This document shows, in pieces, positions 29,339-39,896 of a DNA stretch of 64,000 nucleotides. The first letter of the stretch is position 1. Each line of letters opens with the position of its first letter. The position numbers were made by a program, and so were the translations under genes. The notes beneath the pieces are model-generated. The model worked only from the letters and a program-made list of their open reading frames with translations, was not told the origin of the DNA and did no database searches. Source of the DNA: Colwellia sp. MB3u-45 (GTDB lineage: Bacteria > Pseudomonadota > Gammaproteobacteria > Enterobacterales > Alteromonadaceae); contig NZ_JACGVC010000045.1 in assembly GCF_014077005.1 (NCBI RefSeq), positions 1 to 64,000 of the forward strand, read 5' to 3'.

Positions 29339-29983
29339 CTAATTTATTTTGCTGAGCAATACTTTTAAGCCGATTAAAATCATAGCGCCACCAAGTACAC
29401 GGTCGATCCAATGGCCTAAGCGTTGAAATTTTTCATTAACACTTGGCCGAGAAAGTAAAACCACCACAGTAGAAAACCACAGCAGTTGTAATATCATCAT
29501 CCATATACCGTAAATAACCAAGTGTAATAGTGGTAAATTCGGTGATAAAACCACAGTAAACAAGGCTACAAAATATATTGGCGCTTTTGGGTTTAAGGCA
29601 TTGCATAAAAACCCTTTCGCAATTGCGCTTAAATGGGTGTGTTTTTTCAGCACTTTTTGCTCGCTGGCTTTGCCAATAGGGTCAAGGTTACTGACCGGTT
29701 TAGCGCTTAAACCTTGCACACCTAAGTAAATTAAATAACCACCACCGATAATTTTTATCGCCCACAATGCGGTTGTTGAGTTAGCGATAACAGCAGCTAA
29801 ACCTAGCGCAGAATAAATAATATGCACCGACAAGCCCAATGCAATACCAATACTGACCATAAAACCTGTTTGTTTGCCGTTAGACAAAGTTTGTTGCGAC
29901 ACCAAAACAAAATCAGGCCCTGGTGATGCTGCCGCCAACAAATGTATGGAGGTTATTAATAGTAAGCCTTGCATTAAATCCAT
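29339..29983 (-). CDS. LysE/RhtB family amino acid exporter
   Basis: The 214-residue membrane protein begins with the family signature, LLAAASPGPDFVLVSQQTLSNG, and has about six hydrophobic segments with IIGGGYLIYLGVQ and GFLCNALNPKAPIYF blocks typical of RhtB-type translocators. These export amino acids such as homoserine, threonine or lysine; the substrate is not determinable here. The stop codon lies only nine bases before the start of the DUF962 gene, indicating a two-gene operon. Confidence 0.87.
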   Translation of the reverse strand: MDLMQGLLLITSIHLLAAASPGPDFVLVSQQTLSNGKQTGFMVSIGIALGLSVHIIYSALGLAAVIANSTTALWAIKIIGGGYLIYLGVQGLSAKPVSNLDPIGKASEQKVLKKHTHLSAIAKGFLCNALNPKAPIYFVALFTVVLSPNLPLLHLVIYGIWMMILQLLWFSTVVVLLSRPSVNEKFQRLGHWIDRVLGGAMILIGLKVLLSKIN

Positions 29984-30570
29984 GAGTATTCCCTAAACAG
30001 CCACCTTAAAAATATTCTCGTAAAATAGCCTAAAAAGCGACTAATAACACCTATATCGATAACATGAACAAAACTCATTACTAAATTAACACTGCTAAAA
30101 TATAGCTGCAAATATTAGTTTAGAAAGCAGACTTATTGATAAAAACACTCATTTGTATTAAACACTTTATAGCGTTGGGCATTTTTTAGGTGCCACTTCA
30201 GTCCATCAAGCGCTAAGCCGGCGCTTAATGTGATGGGCCGAATATGTATGGCCAAGTTAATTTCATCTAGACGACATAATGAACGACAACAGAGCAATTA
30301 AAACGGATAGATCGTCAGAGATTAATTTGGTTGAAGTTCAGCACAATTTGGCGTTTTTCGCTAAATCTGTCTAGATATTGCGATTTTATGCCATTGGTAA
30401 GAGTTAATAAAAACTCGTATGTTACAGTGCAGGTATTATTTAATATTATTGCCAAAAATACTGAAAATCTGTTACACGTACTTGGCCAATAAGTAAGGAA
30501 ATCTGATGAGCAGTTGAGGTTTTATCAGCTATAAAATAAGACTAAGTTATTACTTATATTGAGAAGTTTT
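29984..30570. other. Intergenic region with a hairpin, no gene seen
   Basis: About 590 bases between the divergent LysE and small-protein genes. A hairpin-capable segment at about 30199-30236 (CCATCA-AAGCGC ... GCGCTT-TGATGG) has no T-run. No ORF or known RNA is supported. Confidence 0.4.
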
Positions 30571-30756
30571 ATGATGAAAGATGTAAAAAATGAAGTTACG
30601 GATGAAATTAAAGCAAAACTATTGTATTGGCGTAATATAAAAAGTAAGAGAAATAAAACCCTGCTCATTGTTTTTCTTTTAAGCTTGGTTGGCTTAAAGG
30701 TATTTACCACAGTGTTAACTTTTGAGTGGTTAGCGGGTTTATTTAACTCGGTATAA
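30571..30756 (+). CDS. Small single-span membrane protein, function unknown
   Basis: The 61-residue product has a charged N-terminus (MMKDVKNEVTDEIKAKLL), a basic stretch (KSKRNK), then one membrane helix (TLLIVFLLSLVGLKVFTTVL). The positive-inside rule puts the N-terminus in the cytoplasm. ATG 30571 follows a weak GAGAAG Shine-Dalgarno; an in-frame TTG at 30559 is less likely. It is a lone gene with no recognised family. The sensible charge and helix pattern favours a real gene, but conservation was not tested. Confidence 0.45.
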   Translation: MMKDVKNEVTDEIKAKLLYWRNIKSKRNKTLLIVFLLSLVGLKVFTTVLTFEWLAGLFNSV

Positions 30757-30783
30757 AGTAAGGTTTAAAATAGATGAGTAATT

Positions 30784-30810
30784 GCACAACTTAGGTGGCC
30801 TTAGTTGTGC
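30784..30810. repeat. Inverted repeat after the small membrane protein gene
   Basis: GCACAACTTAGG pairs with CCTTAGTTGTGC with one mismatch around a TGG centre. It may be a terminator without a good T tract. Confidence 0.5.
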
Positions 30811-30819
30811 TTACTGAGC

Positions 30820-30890
30820 CTTATTTAAGTCAGGTATATTTAAGTCAGATATATTTAAGTCAGATATATTTAACTCAGATATATGTACCG
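30820..30890. repeat. AT-rich tandem repeat, about 16-bp unit
   Basis: The unit TTTAAGTCAGATATAT occurs about four times with small changes (CAGG and AACTC variants). It lies in the 424-base gap before the YoaK-type gene, which otherwise shows no ORF. Confidence 0.75.
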
Positions 30891-31077
30891 ATGAATTTAT
30901 ATCAAGTTGATTATTTGCTGTTAAAGAAACTTAAGTGGTTATTCAAGATGATTAACTCGAGTTAATTAAACAATAGACCTCGACAGTTTTTAAACATGTA
31001 AGGCAATATAAATGCTGATCAACTTGTCACTAGGGGAGTAACTCGCTATTTTGATAGCGTTAATTATTTTAGCTAGT

Positions 31078-31128
31078 TTTTATTTTAACTTATTTTAACT
31101 TATTTAACTTATTTAACTTATTTAATTT
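31078..31128. repeat. TTATTTAAC tandem repeat upstream of yoaK-type gene
   Basis: Five or so units of TTATTTTAAC or TTATTTAAC follow one another about 55 bp before the GTG start. Unit-length changes here could alter promoter spacing, but this is only a possibility. Confidence 0.7.
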
Positions 31129-31180
31129 CAGCTGAGCTTAATTTTATACTCAAATAGGTGCTAGCAGCCTAAGGAATATA

Positions 31181-31849
31181 GTGACTTCAAAATTACCCCG
31201 ATGGGTAGAATACGGTGCATTTGTACTTGCTTTAGTGGCAGGACTTATTAATGCGGTTGGATTGTTAGGCTTTAAACATCAATCTATTTCGCATTTATCT
31301 GGCACGGCTACACTGCTTGGCACAGGAGTCGTAAACTCAACATTTACTGATGCTTTTCATTTACTGCTTATTTTATTTAGCTTTTTAATGGGGGCGGGTA
31401 TATCGGGTTACTTTATTCATGGTGGGGCCTTAAAATTAGGCCGCAATTATAGTGGTTTGCTTTATCTAGAAGCGGCATTGCTTTTTGGCGCTATTTATTT
31501 CTTAACCAAAGATTCTTTAAATGGCCATTATTTGGCCTCAGCAGCGTGTGGATTGCAGAATGCCTTAGCCACTACTTATAGTGGTGCGGTGATCAGAACA
31601 ACTCATGTCACCGGTATTTTTACTGATTTGGGTATTATGTTAGGTGCAAAATTAAGGGGCGATACATTTGATAATAGAAAGGCACTATTATTTCTGTTAA
31701 TTATTATAGGATTTATTGTCGGTGGGGGCTTAGGTACTTATTTATTTAGTTTGTTTAAATTTTATGCGCTATTTGTACCCGCAGGTATTTGTATTTTCTT
31801 AGCCTTAATCTATTCAATTTATAATGCTAATGCCCAAGCTAAGAGCTAG
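31181..31849 (+). CDS. YoaK/DUF1275 family membrane protein
   Basis: The 222-residue protein has about six membrane helices and the DUF1275 pattern: an AGLINAVGLLGFKHQSISHLSG start, then AAACGLQNALATTYSGAVIRTTHVTG in the middle (here SAACGLQNAL). The family is widespread and its role is unknown, with some suggestion of transport. The start is GTG with a clear AAGGA Shine-Dalgarno five bases upstream. It is monocistronic. Confidence 0.85.
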   Translation: MTSKLPRWVEYGAFVLALVAGLINAVGLLGFKHQSISHLSGTATLLGTGVVNSTFTDAFHLLLILFSFLMGAGISGYFIHGGALKLGRNYSGLLYLEAALLFGAIYFLTKDSLNGHYLASAACGLQNALATTYSGAVIRTTHVTGIFTDLGIMLGAKLRGDTFDNRKALLFLLIIIGFIVGGGLGTYLFSLFKFYALFVPAGICIFLALIYSIYNANAQAKS

Positions 31850-32029
31850 CACTTTTACCATTTTTTCAGGTTGCCAAGGTATGTGGTAAATTTATCACTA
31901 GTATATTAGGTCGCTTTATCGACACTTCAGCAGATTGTGTTGTTACTAAGGTGGAGTTATCGATGAAAGCCCCCATATCAACTTATGTGAGCATAAAATC
32001 ATCGTGCTAGCTTTCATATAGGAGAAGTA

Positions 32030-32623
32030 ATGCAAGACTTGAAGCAACAATTAGATTTTATTTTAGAGTTAGACCGTCTTAAAGCTGTCTACCGAAAAGT
32101 GATGGTAAAGTCGGATAAAAATAGACCAGAAAACAGTGCTGAGCATAGCTGGCATATTGCCATGATGGCGCAAACCTTACATGTTTATGCCGCAGAGCCA
32201 GTCAATGTTGCTCGAGTTACCAGCATGTTACTTATTCATGACATAGTAGAAATTGATGCCGGCGATACTTTTGCCTTTGCAGCACAAGTCGAACTTGATG
32301 CACAAGAAGCAAAAGAGCTTGCAGCGGCAAAGCGTATTTTTGGTTTGTTGCCTGAACAGCAATGCTCAGAAATGTTAAACTTGTGGCTAGAGTTTGAAGC
32401 GGCAGAAACAACCGATGCTAAATTTGCCAAAGCAATGGATCGGGTCTTACCTTTACTGCAAAATATGAAAAATGACGGAGGGAGTTGGGCTAAGCATAAT
32501 GTTAGCCGATCTGAAGTTATTGCCCGTAACAATCTCTTAGATGGTTTAGCCCCCAAACTATGGACTTATGTTGCTGAGCAAATTGAGTTTGCCGTAGAAA
32601 AAGGCTGGTTACGCAACGCGTAG
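32030..32623 (+). CDS. HD domain phosphohydrolase, HDDC2/YfbR-like
   Basis: The 197-residue protein has the HD superfamily metal-binding residues in order: a histidine in NSAEHSWHIAMMAQ, the HD pair in LLIHDIVEIDAGD, and a later aspartate in AKAMDRVLPLLQN. Members of this branch act as 5'-deoxynucleotidases on dNMPs. The ATG has a strong GGAGA ribosome binding site. It appears monocistronic. Confidence 0.85.
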   Translation: MQDLKQQLDFILELDRLKAVYRKVMVKSDKNRPENSAEHSWHIAMMAQTLHVYAAEPVNVARVTSMLLIHDIVEIDAGDTFAFAAQVELDAQEAKELAAAKRIFGLLPEQQCSEMLNLWLEFEAAETTDAKFAKAMDRVLPLLQNMKNDGGSWAKHNVSRSEVIARNNLLDGLAPKLWTYVAEQIEFAVEKGWLRNA

Positions 32624-32700
32624 CGGTAATAAAACTTCTAGCTATGTAAAGCAATGCCTTAGCTGCTTGTTAATATATCAGTCAACAAACAGCTAAGCTT

Positions 32701-33351
32701 CTATCTTTTAAATTTAAGAATATGACCTTTGAAGTCTTGTTTAATGTAATCGGTATGCTCAGGTTTAATATGGGTAGAGCTAAAACCAAAATCTAGCATT
32801 TTTGTACTTAATTTAGTTTTGCGCCCGCGACCCGGATCAACAAGAATAACTTCACAACTTTTGTTTGCATGGGCTTGGATGAAGTTGGCAAGCAATTCAA
32901 TATGTTCATTTTCATATAGTAGGTCACTACCTATGATTAAATCAAAAAGTCCTAAGCTATCTTGTTTATTTGACCAATTAGTTTGCTCATAGTTAATCGG
33001 ACCGTCTTGATTAAGCAGGGTGTTTCTCAGTAAAAATTTCCCTACTTCGGGGTGGTAATCTGTTGCGGTTATATCCGCTTTTTGTTTGTTTAAGAGTAAG
33101 CTACTAAGCGCTATGCCACAGCCTACTTCTAATACCCGTTTTGTGCCAACGGGGTATTGCGAAATAAAATGTGCCAGCACTAAGCTTGATGGCCAAATAA
33201 CACCAAATAAAGACCAAGTTGCCGATGAAATGCCTAAGTTTTGGGCGATGTCTTCAGGGTCATAAAATTCTTGTTTATCACGTAAGGTACAAAGATGGAT
33301 ATCAGTGTTACCAAACTCGATGGTTTGATAACTGTAACGAAGGTTTGTCAT
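32701..33351 (-). CDS. Class I SAM-dependent methyltransferase (METTL21-like)
   Basis: The 216-residue protein has the SAM-binding motif I in RVLEVGCGIALSSLLL, an acidic motif II (ITATDYHPE) and a DLIIGSDLLYE block that matches the Methyltransf_16 group, whose studied members methylate lysines in proteins. The bacterial substrate is unknown. The gene is divergent from metA with a 335-base gap. It is convergent with the HD phosphohydrolase gene. Confidence 0.8.
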   Translation of the reverse strand: MTNLRYSYQTIEFGNTDIHLCTLRDKQEFYDPEDIAQNLGISSATWSLFGVIWPSSLVLAHFISQYPVGTKRVLEVGCGIALSSLLLNKQKADITATDYHPEVGKFLLRNTLLNQDGPINYEQTNWSNKQDSLGLFDLIIGSDLLYENEHIELLANFIQAHANKSCEVILVDPGRGRKTKLSTKMLDFGFSSTHIKPEHTDYIKQDFKGHILKFKR

Positions 33352-33533
33352 TGTGCTGCCTAGGTAGGCGCGGAGCCAAGTCTCTTAAGACAAATGACAA
33401 AGTGCGCGAGTCGGCTAAGAGTACAGTGTTTAGCTTAAATGACAATATATTTCGTGCGCTATAATTTAGCTGATATAGCTTTTTTGTCGCGAATTTTCTT
33501 TGCGACTAAACGATAAAATGCTAAATCATATTA

Positions 33534-33565
33534 AAATGTTTAGACGTCTATACGTTTAGAGGTTG
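33534..33565 (+). promoter_or_regulatory. MetJ operator (tandem met boxes) upstream of metA
   Basis: Four consecutive 8-bp boxes can be read: AAATGTTT, AGACGTCT, ATACGTTT and AGAGGTTG. The second is the exact MetJ consensus and the others match it at about five or six of eight positions. The last box overlaps a TTGACA -35-like hexamer at 33563-33568. MetJ with S-adenosylmethionine would repress metA and metH here. Confidence 0.8.
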
Positions 33566-33686
33566 ACATAGCTAGCAATCCAAGTCACATTGTAGTTAGA
33601 TATAAATGGTAAAGAGCAATATTTTTTTCAGCGTTATTTTATTACTATTACAGATATAACGAATTACCCGACATTAGGTTATTACT

Positions 33687-34637
33687 ATGCCCATAAAAAT
33701 CCCCGATGAATTGCCCGCTTTAACGATTTTAGACAAAGAAAATATTTTTGTTATGTCTGAACGTCGCGCTGCAGATCAAGAAATTCGCCCAATGGAAGTG
33801 GCTATTCTTAACCTAATGCCCAATAAAATTGAAACTGAAGTGCAAATTCTGCGCATGTTGGCCAATACACCATTGCAAATTAATGTTGAATTTGTCCGCA
33901 TACATGCCAATGAATCTAAGAATACGCCGCAAGCACATCTAGATAATTTCTACCGCTTATTCGACGATATAAAACATAAACAATATGACGGTTTAATTAT
34001 TACCGGTGCGCCGCTGGCATTGTTGGATTATCAGCAAGTAACCTTTTGGGACAAAATTTGTCAAGTGTTTGACTGGGCAGAAAAAAATGTGACTTCAACC
34101 ATGTTTTCATGTTGGGCAGCACATGCAGCGCTTTATCATCATTATGGTTTGAAGCGACATTTGCGTAAAAAAAAGCTCTCTGGCGTCTACCACCACCATT
34201 GTTTAAAACCAGAAGAGCAGTTAACCCGAGGCTTCGATGAAAGTTTTAATGTGCCTCATTCTCGCTATGGTTATATCGATAAATCGGATTATCAAACACT
34301 GGAACATCTAGAAATATTGGCGGAGTCAGCTGAGGCAGGGGTGTATTTATCTGCGAGTAAAAATAAGCAGCAAGTCTACCTTACCGGCCATCCAGAGTAT
34401 GACGCAACCACCTTGAGTGAAGAGTATTTTCGTGACCTTGAAATGGGCCGTACCACGTCAATGCCTGAGCATTATTTTACTGAAAATGATCCCCATTCAA
34501 CCACAGCAAACACCTGGCGCAGCCATGGTAGTTTGCTTTTTACCAATTGGTTAAATTATTACGTTTATCAAATTACGCCGTATCAATTAGATGCAAACCA
34601 TATTAAAGCCATCCATCCAGGGAAATCTCGTGTCTAA
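33687..34637 (+). CDS. metA: Homoserine O-succinyltransferase
   Basis: The 316-residue protein has the MetA catalytic residues at the same numbers as in E. coli: Cys142 in [11 protein letters not shown], and His235 and Glu237 in LTGHPEYDA. The N-terminus [11 protein letters not shown] is canonical. It activates homoserine with succinyl-CoA (or acetyl-CoA in some members) for methionine synthesis. It lies about 120 bp after MetJ boxes and its stop codon overlaps the start of metH by 8 bp, so the two form a translationally linked operon. Confidence 0.95.
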   Translation: MPIKIPDELPALTILDKENIFVMSERRAADQEIRPMEVAILNLMPNKIETEVQILRMLANTPLQINVEFVRIHANESKNTPQAHLDNFYRLFDDIKHKQYDGLIITGAPLALLDYQQVTFWDKICQVFDWAEKNVTSTMFSCWAAHAALYHHYGLKRHLRKKKLSGVYHHHCLKPEEQLTRGFDESFNVPHSRYGYIDKSDYQTLEHLEILAESAEAGVYLSASKNKQQVYLTGHPEYDATTLSEEYFRDLEMGRTTSMPEHYFTENDPHSTTANTWRSHGSLLFTNWLNYYVYQITPYQLDANHIKAIHPGKSRV

Positions 34638-37600
34638 GCAAGTAAATACTCAATCAAAAGCACCTGTGGTGCAGTCAGTTTCTTATGGCCGATTACAAGC
34701 CGAATTAAAAAAGCGCATTCTTATTTTAGATGGTGCTATGGGCACTATGATCCAAGCGTATAAATTTGAAGAGCAAGATTATCGTGGCGAGCAGTTTGCT
34801 GATTGGCATAGCGATGTTAAAGGTAACAACGATTTGTTGGTGCTGACTCAACCTGAGGTTATTAAAGCTATTCACCGCGAATACCTTGTTGCCGGTGCTG
34901 ACATTCTTGAAACCAATACTTTTAACGCCACCACTATTGCCATGTCTGATTACGATATGGCGGAGTACAGTGCTGATATTAATTTCGCGGCGGCGCAATT
35001 AGCACGTGAAGTGGCTGATGAATTCACCGCGAAAAATCCAGATAAACCCCGTTTTGTGGCTGGCGTGTTAGGGCCAACAAACCGCACTTGTTCAATTTCC
35101 CCTGATGTTAACGACCCAGCGTATCGTAATGTCACCTTTGATCAGCTCAAAGACGCTTACATTGAATCGACCAACGCCTTGATTGACGGCGGCAGTGACA
35201 TCATTTTAATTGAAACAATATTTGATACCCTCAATGCTAAAGCCGCTATATTTGCTGTTGAAACCGTCTTTGAAAGTCGCGGTGAACGTTTACCTGTGAT
35301 GATCTCAGGCACGATTACCGATGCCTCAGGGCGAACGTTATCAGGGCAAACCACCGAAGCTTTTTACAATTCTTTACGTCACGCTAGACCGATTTCATTT
35401 GGTTTGAACTGTGCGCTTGGCCCGGTTGAATTACGCCAATATGTGGAGGAATTAAGCCATATTTCAGATGTGGCGATTTCTGCTCATCCTAATGCGGGTT
35501 TGCCTAATGCTTTTGGTGAATATGATTTTACCGTTGAAGATATGGACGAGCATGTTGCTGAATGGGCCAATGCAGGTTTTTTAAATATTATTGGTGGCTG
35601 TTGTGGCACCACACCAGCGCATATTAAAGGCATGGCTGATGCCGTAGCGAATATCGCACCTCGAGAAATTAAAGCGAAAGAAATAGCTTGTCGATTATCC
35701 GGCTTAGAAGCACTGACCATTAAAGACGATAGCTTGTTTGTTAACGTAGGTGAGCGTACTAATGTGACAGGATCTGCGGTTTTTAAACGCTTAATTACCG
35801 ACGAAAATTACGATCAAGCCATCGCAGTAGCCTTGCAACAAGTTGAAAACGGCGCACAGATTATCGATATCAACATGGATGAAGGCATGTTGGACTCACA
35901 AGCAGCCATGGTTCGATTCCTGAATTTAATTGCGGGTGAGCCAGATATCGCCAAAGTGCCGATTATGTTGGACTCTTCTAAATGGGATATTTTAGAAGCG
36001 GGTTTAAAATGTATTCAAGGTAAGGGCATTGTAAATTCAATCAGTTTAAAAGAGGGTGAAGACAACTTTCGTGAACAAGCTGAACTGCTGCGCCGTTATG
36101 GTGCTGCGGTGATTATTATGGCGTTTGATGAAAAAGGCCAAGCCGATACTCGTGAACGTAAGTATCAAATTTGTCAGCGCGCTTATCATATTTTGGTCGA
36201 TGAAATTGGCTATCCCGCTGAAGATATTATTTTTGATCCTAATGTTTTTGCGGTTGCTACTGGCATCGACGAGCATAACAATTATGCGCGTGATTTTATT
36301 GAAGCGGTAGGTGACATTAAGCAAAACTTACCCCATGCCATGATTTCTGGTGGTGTCTCTAATGTCTCGTTCTCATTTCGCGGCAATAACCCAGTGCGCG
36401 AAGCGATACATGCGGTTTTTCTTTATCATGCGATAAAAAATGGTATGGACATGGGTATAGTTAATGCCGGCCAGTTAGCGATTTATTCTGATATCCCCGA
36501 CAACCTGCGTTTAGCCGTTGAAGACGTGATACAAAACTCTGATGATGGTGCTACTGAACGCCTACTCGATGTGGCACAAGAATATCGTGGCCAAGCGGGT
36601 AGTCAAAATAGCAAAGCTGATTTAACCTGGCGTGAATTAGAAGTGAATAAGCGCCTAGAATATTCGCTCGTTAAAGGTATTAATGAGTTTATTCTTGAGG
36701 ACACTGAAGCCGCTAGATTAGTCGCTAAACGGCCATTAGATGTTATCGAAGGGCCGTTGATGGACGGCATGAATGTGGTCGGTGATTTATTTGGTGCTGG
36801 CGAAATGTTTTTACCGCAAGTGGTAAAATCTGCCCGCGTCATGAAACAAGCGGTCGCACATTTAAACCCTTTTATTGAAGCAGAAAAAACTGAAGTAAGA
36901 TCTAACGGTAAAATATTACTGGCAACGGTGAAAGGTGATGTTCATGACATAGGTAAAAATATCGTTGGCGTGGTTTTACAGTGTAATAATTACGAGATTA
37001 TCGACTTAGGTGTGATGGTGTCATGTGAAGAGATTTTACGTGTTGCCCGTGCTGAAAAGGTCGATATTATTGGTTTGTCAGGGTTGATCACTCCCTCACT
37101 TGACGAAATGGTGCATGTTGCTAAAGAAATGAAGCGCCAAGAATTTAACTTACCCTTGCTTATCGGTGGCGCTACAACCTCTAAAGCGCATACCGCCGTT
37201 AAAATTGAACCTCAATATCAACATCCTGTGGTTTATGTACCTAATGCTTCACGTTCGGTTTCTGTGGTAAGTACACTACTCTCTGATGAGCATAGAGCGG
37301 CCTTTGTTGAGCGCCAAAACGCTGAATACGTTAAAGTGCGTGAGCGCCATTACAAAAAAGGCCCGCGTTCAAGTTTGATTTCCTTGAAAGACGCGCGCGC
37401 CAATGCGGTGCCGATTAACTTTGATAACTATACCCCTAAGGTGCCAAATAAATTAGGTGTGACTGTACTGGATAATATCGACTTAAATATTGTTAGGCAC
37501 TATATCGATTGGACGCCATTTTTTATGACTTGGCAGTTATCTGGTAAGTATCCCTTAATTCTTAAGCATGAAGTCGTCGGCGTGGAAGCAACTAAGTTAC

Positions 37601-38358
37601 TTAATGATGCTAATGCGATGTTAGATGATGTTATTAATAATAAAAAATTAACCGCAAAAGCGGTATTTGGTTTGTTTCCAGCCAATCGTGAGCAAGATGA
37701 CTTACAACTTTACACCGACGACTCGCGTACTGAACCCTTAATGAAATTGCACCAATTACGTCAACAAAGCAAAAAGCCCACGGGCCAATATAATCGTTGC
37801 TTAGCCGATTATGTCGCTGATAAAGCCTCGGGCGTTGATGACTACATTGGTGCTTTTGCCGTGTCGGCTGGCTTTGGTGTTGAGGCTTTAGTGAAAGCCT
37901 TTAATGCCGATCACGATGATTATAATAGTATTTTAATTAAAGCGGTTGCCGATAGACTAGCTGAAGCCAGCGCTGAGTATTTACACCAGCAAATTCGCAA
38001 AGAATATTGGGGCTACGCGCCAGATGAAACCTTGGATAACGATAGTTTAATTCGTGAAAGATATCAGGGTATTAGGCCTGCGCCAGGTTATCCTGCCTGT
38101 CCAGAACACACAGAAAAAGGCTTGCTTTGGACCTTACTTAATGTCGAAGAAAACATTGGTATGGACTTAACCTCAAGTTTTGCTATGTGGCCTGGTGCCG
38201 CGGTAAGTGGTTGGTACTTCGCGCATCCAGAGTCTAAATACTTTGCCGTGGCAAAAGTAGCACAAGACCAAGTTGAAAGTTATGCCGCACGTAAAGAAAT
38301 GACTATGCCACAGGCTGAACGTTGGTTGTCGGCTAATTTAGATTATGAACCTTCGTAA
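34630..38358 (+). CDS. metH: Cobalamin-dependent methionine synthase
   Basis: From the GTG at 34630, with AGGGA six bases upstream inside metA, the protein is 1242 residues (E. coli 1227). Domains in order are homocysteine binding with the zinc ligands Cys261, Cys324 and Cys325, the methyltetrahydrofolate domain ([11 protein letters not shown]), the cap and B12 domain with the cobalt ligand His772 in [11 protein letters not shown], and the C-terminal reactivation domain ([12 protein letters not shown]). The ligand spacing is the same as in E. coli MetH. An upstream ATG at 34591 would add 13 residues deep in metA without a ribosome binding site. Joint MetJ control with metA is inferred. Confidence 0.95.
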   Translation: MSKQVNTQSKAPVVQSVSYGRLQAELKKRILILDGAMGTMIQAYKFEEQDYRGEQFADWHSDVKGNNDLLVLTQPEVIKAIHREYLVAGADILETNTFNATTIAMSDYDMAEYSADINFAAAQLAREVADEFTAKNPDKPRFVAGVLGPTNRTCSISPDVNDPAYRNVTFDQLKDAYIESTNALIDGGSDIILIETIFDTLNAKAAIFAVETVFESRGERLPVMISGTITDASGRTLSGQTTEAFYNSLRHARPISFGLNCALGPVELRQYVEELSHISDVAISAHPNAGLPNAFGEYDFTVEDMDEHVAEWANAGFLNIIGGCCGTTPAHIKGMADAVANIAPREIKAKEIACRLSGLEALTIKDDSLFVNVGERTNVTGSAVFKRLITDENYDQAIAVALQQVENGAQIIDINMDEGMLDSQAAMVRFLNLIAGEPDIAKVPIMLDSSKWDILEAGLKCIQGKGIVNSISLKEGEDNFREQAELLRRYGAAVIIMAFDEKGQADTRERKYQICQRAYHILVDEIGYPAEDIIFDPNVFAVATGIDEHNNYARDFIEAVGDIKQNLPHAMISGGVSNVSFSFRGNNPVREAIHAVFLYHAIKNGMDMGIVNAGQLAIYSDIPDNLRLAVEDVIQNSDDGATERLLDVAQEYRGQAGSQNSKADLTWRELEVNKRLEYSLVKGINEFILEDTEAARLVAKRPLDVIEGPLMDGMNVVGDLFGAGEMFLPQVVKSARVMKQAVAHLNPFIEAEKTEVRSNGKILLATVKGDVHDIGKNIVGVVLQCNNYEIIDLGVMVSCEEILRVARAEKVDIIGLSGLITPSLDEMVHVAKEMKRQEFNLPLLIGGATTSKAHTAVKIEPQYQHPVVYVPNASRSVSVVSTLLSDEHRAAFVERQNAEYVKVRERHYKKGPRSSLISLKDARANAVPINFDNYTPKVPNKLGVTVLDNIDLNIVRHYIDWTPFFMTWQLSGKYPLILKHEVVGVEATKLLNDANAMLDDVINNKKLTAKAVFGLFPANREQDDLQLYTDDSRTEPLMKLHQLRQQSKKPTGQYNRCLADYVADKASGVDDYIGAFAVSAGFGVEALVKAFNADHDDYNSILIKAVADRLAEASAEYLHQQIRKEYWGYAPDETLDNDSLIRERYQGIRPAPGYPACPEHTEKGLLWTLLNVEENIGMDLTSSFAMWPGAAVSGWYFAHPESKYFAVAKVAQDQVESYAARKEMTMPQAERWLSANLDYEPS

Positions 38359-38485
38359 ACTATAAATTATAAGCTTTAGCTTGAAGTGACGAGGGGAGAT
38401 GTTTTATTAGCCTATCTTATAGCGTAGAAGTAACAGCGCAGAAGTAATAGCAAAGATAAGATAATAAATAAACGGTATAAAAGCT

Positions 38486-38526
38486 AAAAAGCGCTATAGC
38501 AAGACAAGCTATAGCGCTTTTTTAAT
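38486..38526 (+). terminator. Rho-independent terminator after metH
   Basis: AAAAGCGCTATAGC pairs perfectly with GCTATAGCGCTTTT around an AAGACAA loop and is followed by T residues. It lies about 130 bp after the metH stop codon. Confidence 0.9.
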
Positions 38527-39189
38527 ATTGGTTATCAGCGTTATTTTTAGACAAGATAATGTCGTAAGATTCAGGTCATTGTGTACTTAATTCACGTTAT
38601 ACAATAACGCCCCCCCTTAAGTGAACCTGTGTTGGAGTTAAATTACTTTCAGCAATAATGTAGCTTTGATGATATCAATAGTTATATTGAGTGACACTAT
38701 CTCAACAAGCAGACTCAGCTAAGGCAAGTGTTTCATCAGTGATGGTGGTTGAGCTAAGTTGAAATTTAAGTCGTCAGATTCAGATTCAGATTCAGTGAGC
38801 GGTTGTTGGACTGAAAATGTTGCACTGAAAAAATTAACGATTTTTTTGTGCATTTAAAGTGCTGGCTATTGCTTTAACGCTAGTGCTTCTGCTCGCTAAT
38901 TGCCGTTATTTTGCATCAACTAGGTGAATCAGAGGTTTAAATTCTTAGCAGGCATTATCGACATAACACGGCTCCATTTTGTATGGCCAATCTCATGGGG
39001 TAAATAAACCTGTAAAACGATTGTCATGATAGCTAAAGAATATTTTGTGAGATTTTAATAAACATTAAATTTACTCTTTCTAATTATTTAAAATTGTGAA
39101 ATATTGTTCAGCAGATATTACTGAGAAGTTTGCATAATATTGTTAGGGTTTCAATCTACTTAGAATGATTAAAATGGGGTTAACTTATT
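38527..39189. other. Intergenic region, no gene seen
   Basis: About 660 bases before the BLUF gene. A short CAGATT repeat (three to four units) occurs near 38777-38797. I see no supported ORF, RNA or pseudogene. Confidence 0.45.
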
Positions 39190-39609
39190 ATGTTTGAATT
39201 GCTTTATACAAGTATCTCTCCTGCAGGCCTATCAGAGGTCGAATTAATGGGTATGCTAAAACAGTGGCGATTAAAAAACCAAGCGCTCGATATAACCGGA
39301 ATGCTGTTATATCACGACCGTGAGATCATGCAAATTCTAGAAGGAGAAGAAGATAAAGTTAAAGCACTGTTTCAAACTATTCTTATGGATAATCGACATA
39401 GAAGTATTGAAGTGATCTATGAAGGGAATATCAAAGATAGAGCTTTTGGTGAATGGTCAATGGCATTTAAGCTACTTGACGAAAATATCATCAAAATGAT
39501 TTCAGCTGGTTATGAGGAATTTAACCTAAAAATGTCTCCTATTACCATGATTAAAGAGAATCCGAACCGTGGTAAGAAAACATTTTTATCCTTACGAGAC
39601 ATGCTTTAA
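39190..39609 (+). CDS. BLUF-domain blue-light photoreceptor
   Basis: The 139-residue protein is a BLUF (FAD-binding blue-light sensing) domain with a short C-terminal extension. Tyr6, Asn30, Gln48 and Trp89 keep exactly the spacings of Tyr21, Asn45, Gln63 and Trp104 in AppA, so the flavin photocycle residues are all present. Flanking blocks are ITGMLLYHDREIMQILEG and FGEWSMAF. There is no attached output domain, so it should work through a partner protein, as stand-alone BLUF proteins do in other bacteria. It is an isolated gene convergent with radA, and the partner is not evident nearby. Confidence 0.93.
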   Translation: MFELLYTSISPAGLSEVELMGMLKQWRLKNQALDITGMLLYHDREIMQILEGEEDKVKALFQTILMDNRHRSIEVIYEGNIKDRAFGEWSMAFKLLDENIIKMISAGYEEFNLKMSPITMIKENPNRGKKTFLSLRDML

Positions 39610-39896
39610 AGTAAAATGAGCTACTTCATATAGTCACCAGCGTTTACAGTTTGATAGCAAAAGCTCAAATTGTGGCATAACTGAAGCCGGCGTTAGCAAT
39701 ATAATATTTAATCAAAATCTTTAATCCCTCTCAATTTTTCAACCTGAACCGTCGCTATCGTATTCAAGTGATCGTTAAACAAAGTGATTTTTATCACAAT
39801 GTAGCGCACTTTTTCGCATTAGTGCCAATTGAACTAATGCTATTTTATGCCATTTACTGTGCAATAATCTCGCTAATTATGTCTGTTACAAAGGCG

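Noticed and set aside
34591-34629. Upstream ATG as the metH start
   Set aside because: It lies inside metA and lacks a ribosome binding site, while the GTG at 34630 has AGGGA at good spacing and gives standard ligand numbering relative to E. coli MetH.
39783-39798. AGTGA-N6-TCACA, a CRP-like palindrome
   Set aside because: It lies between two convergent genes (BLUF and radA ends), where no promoter is expected, so it is most likely chance.
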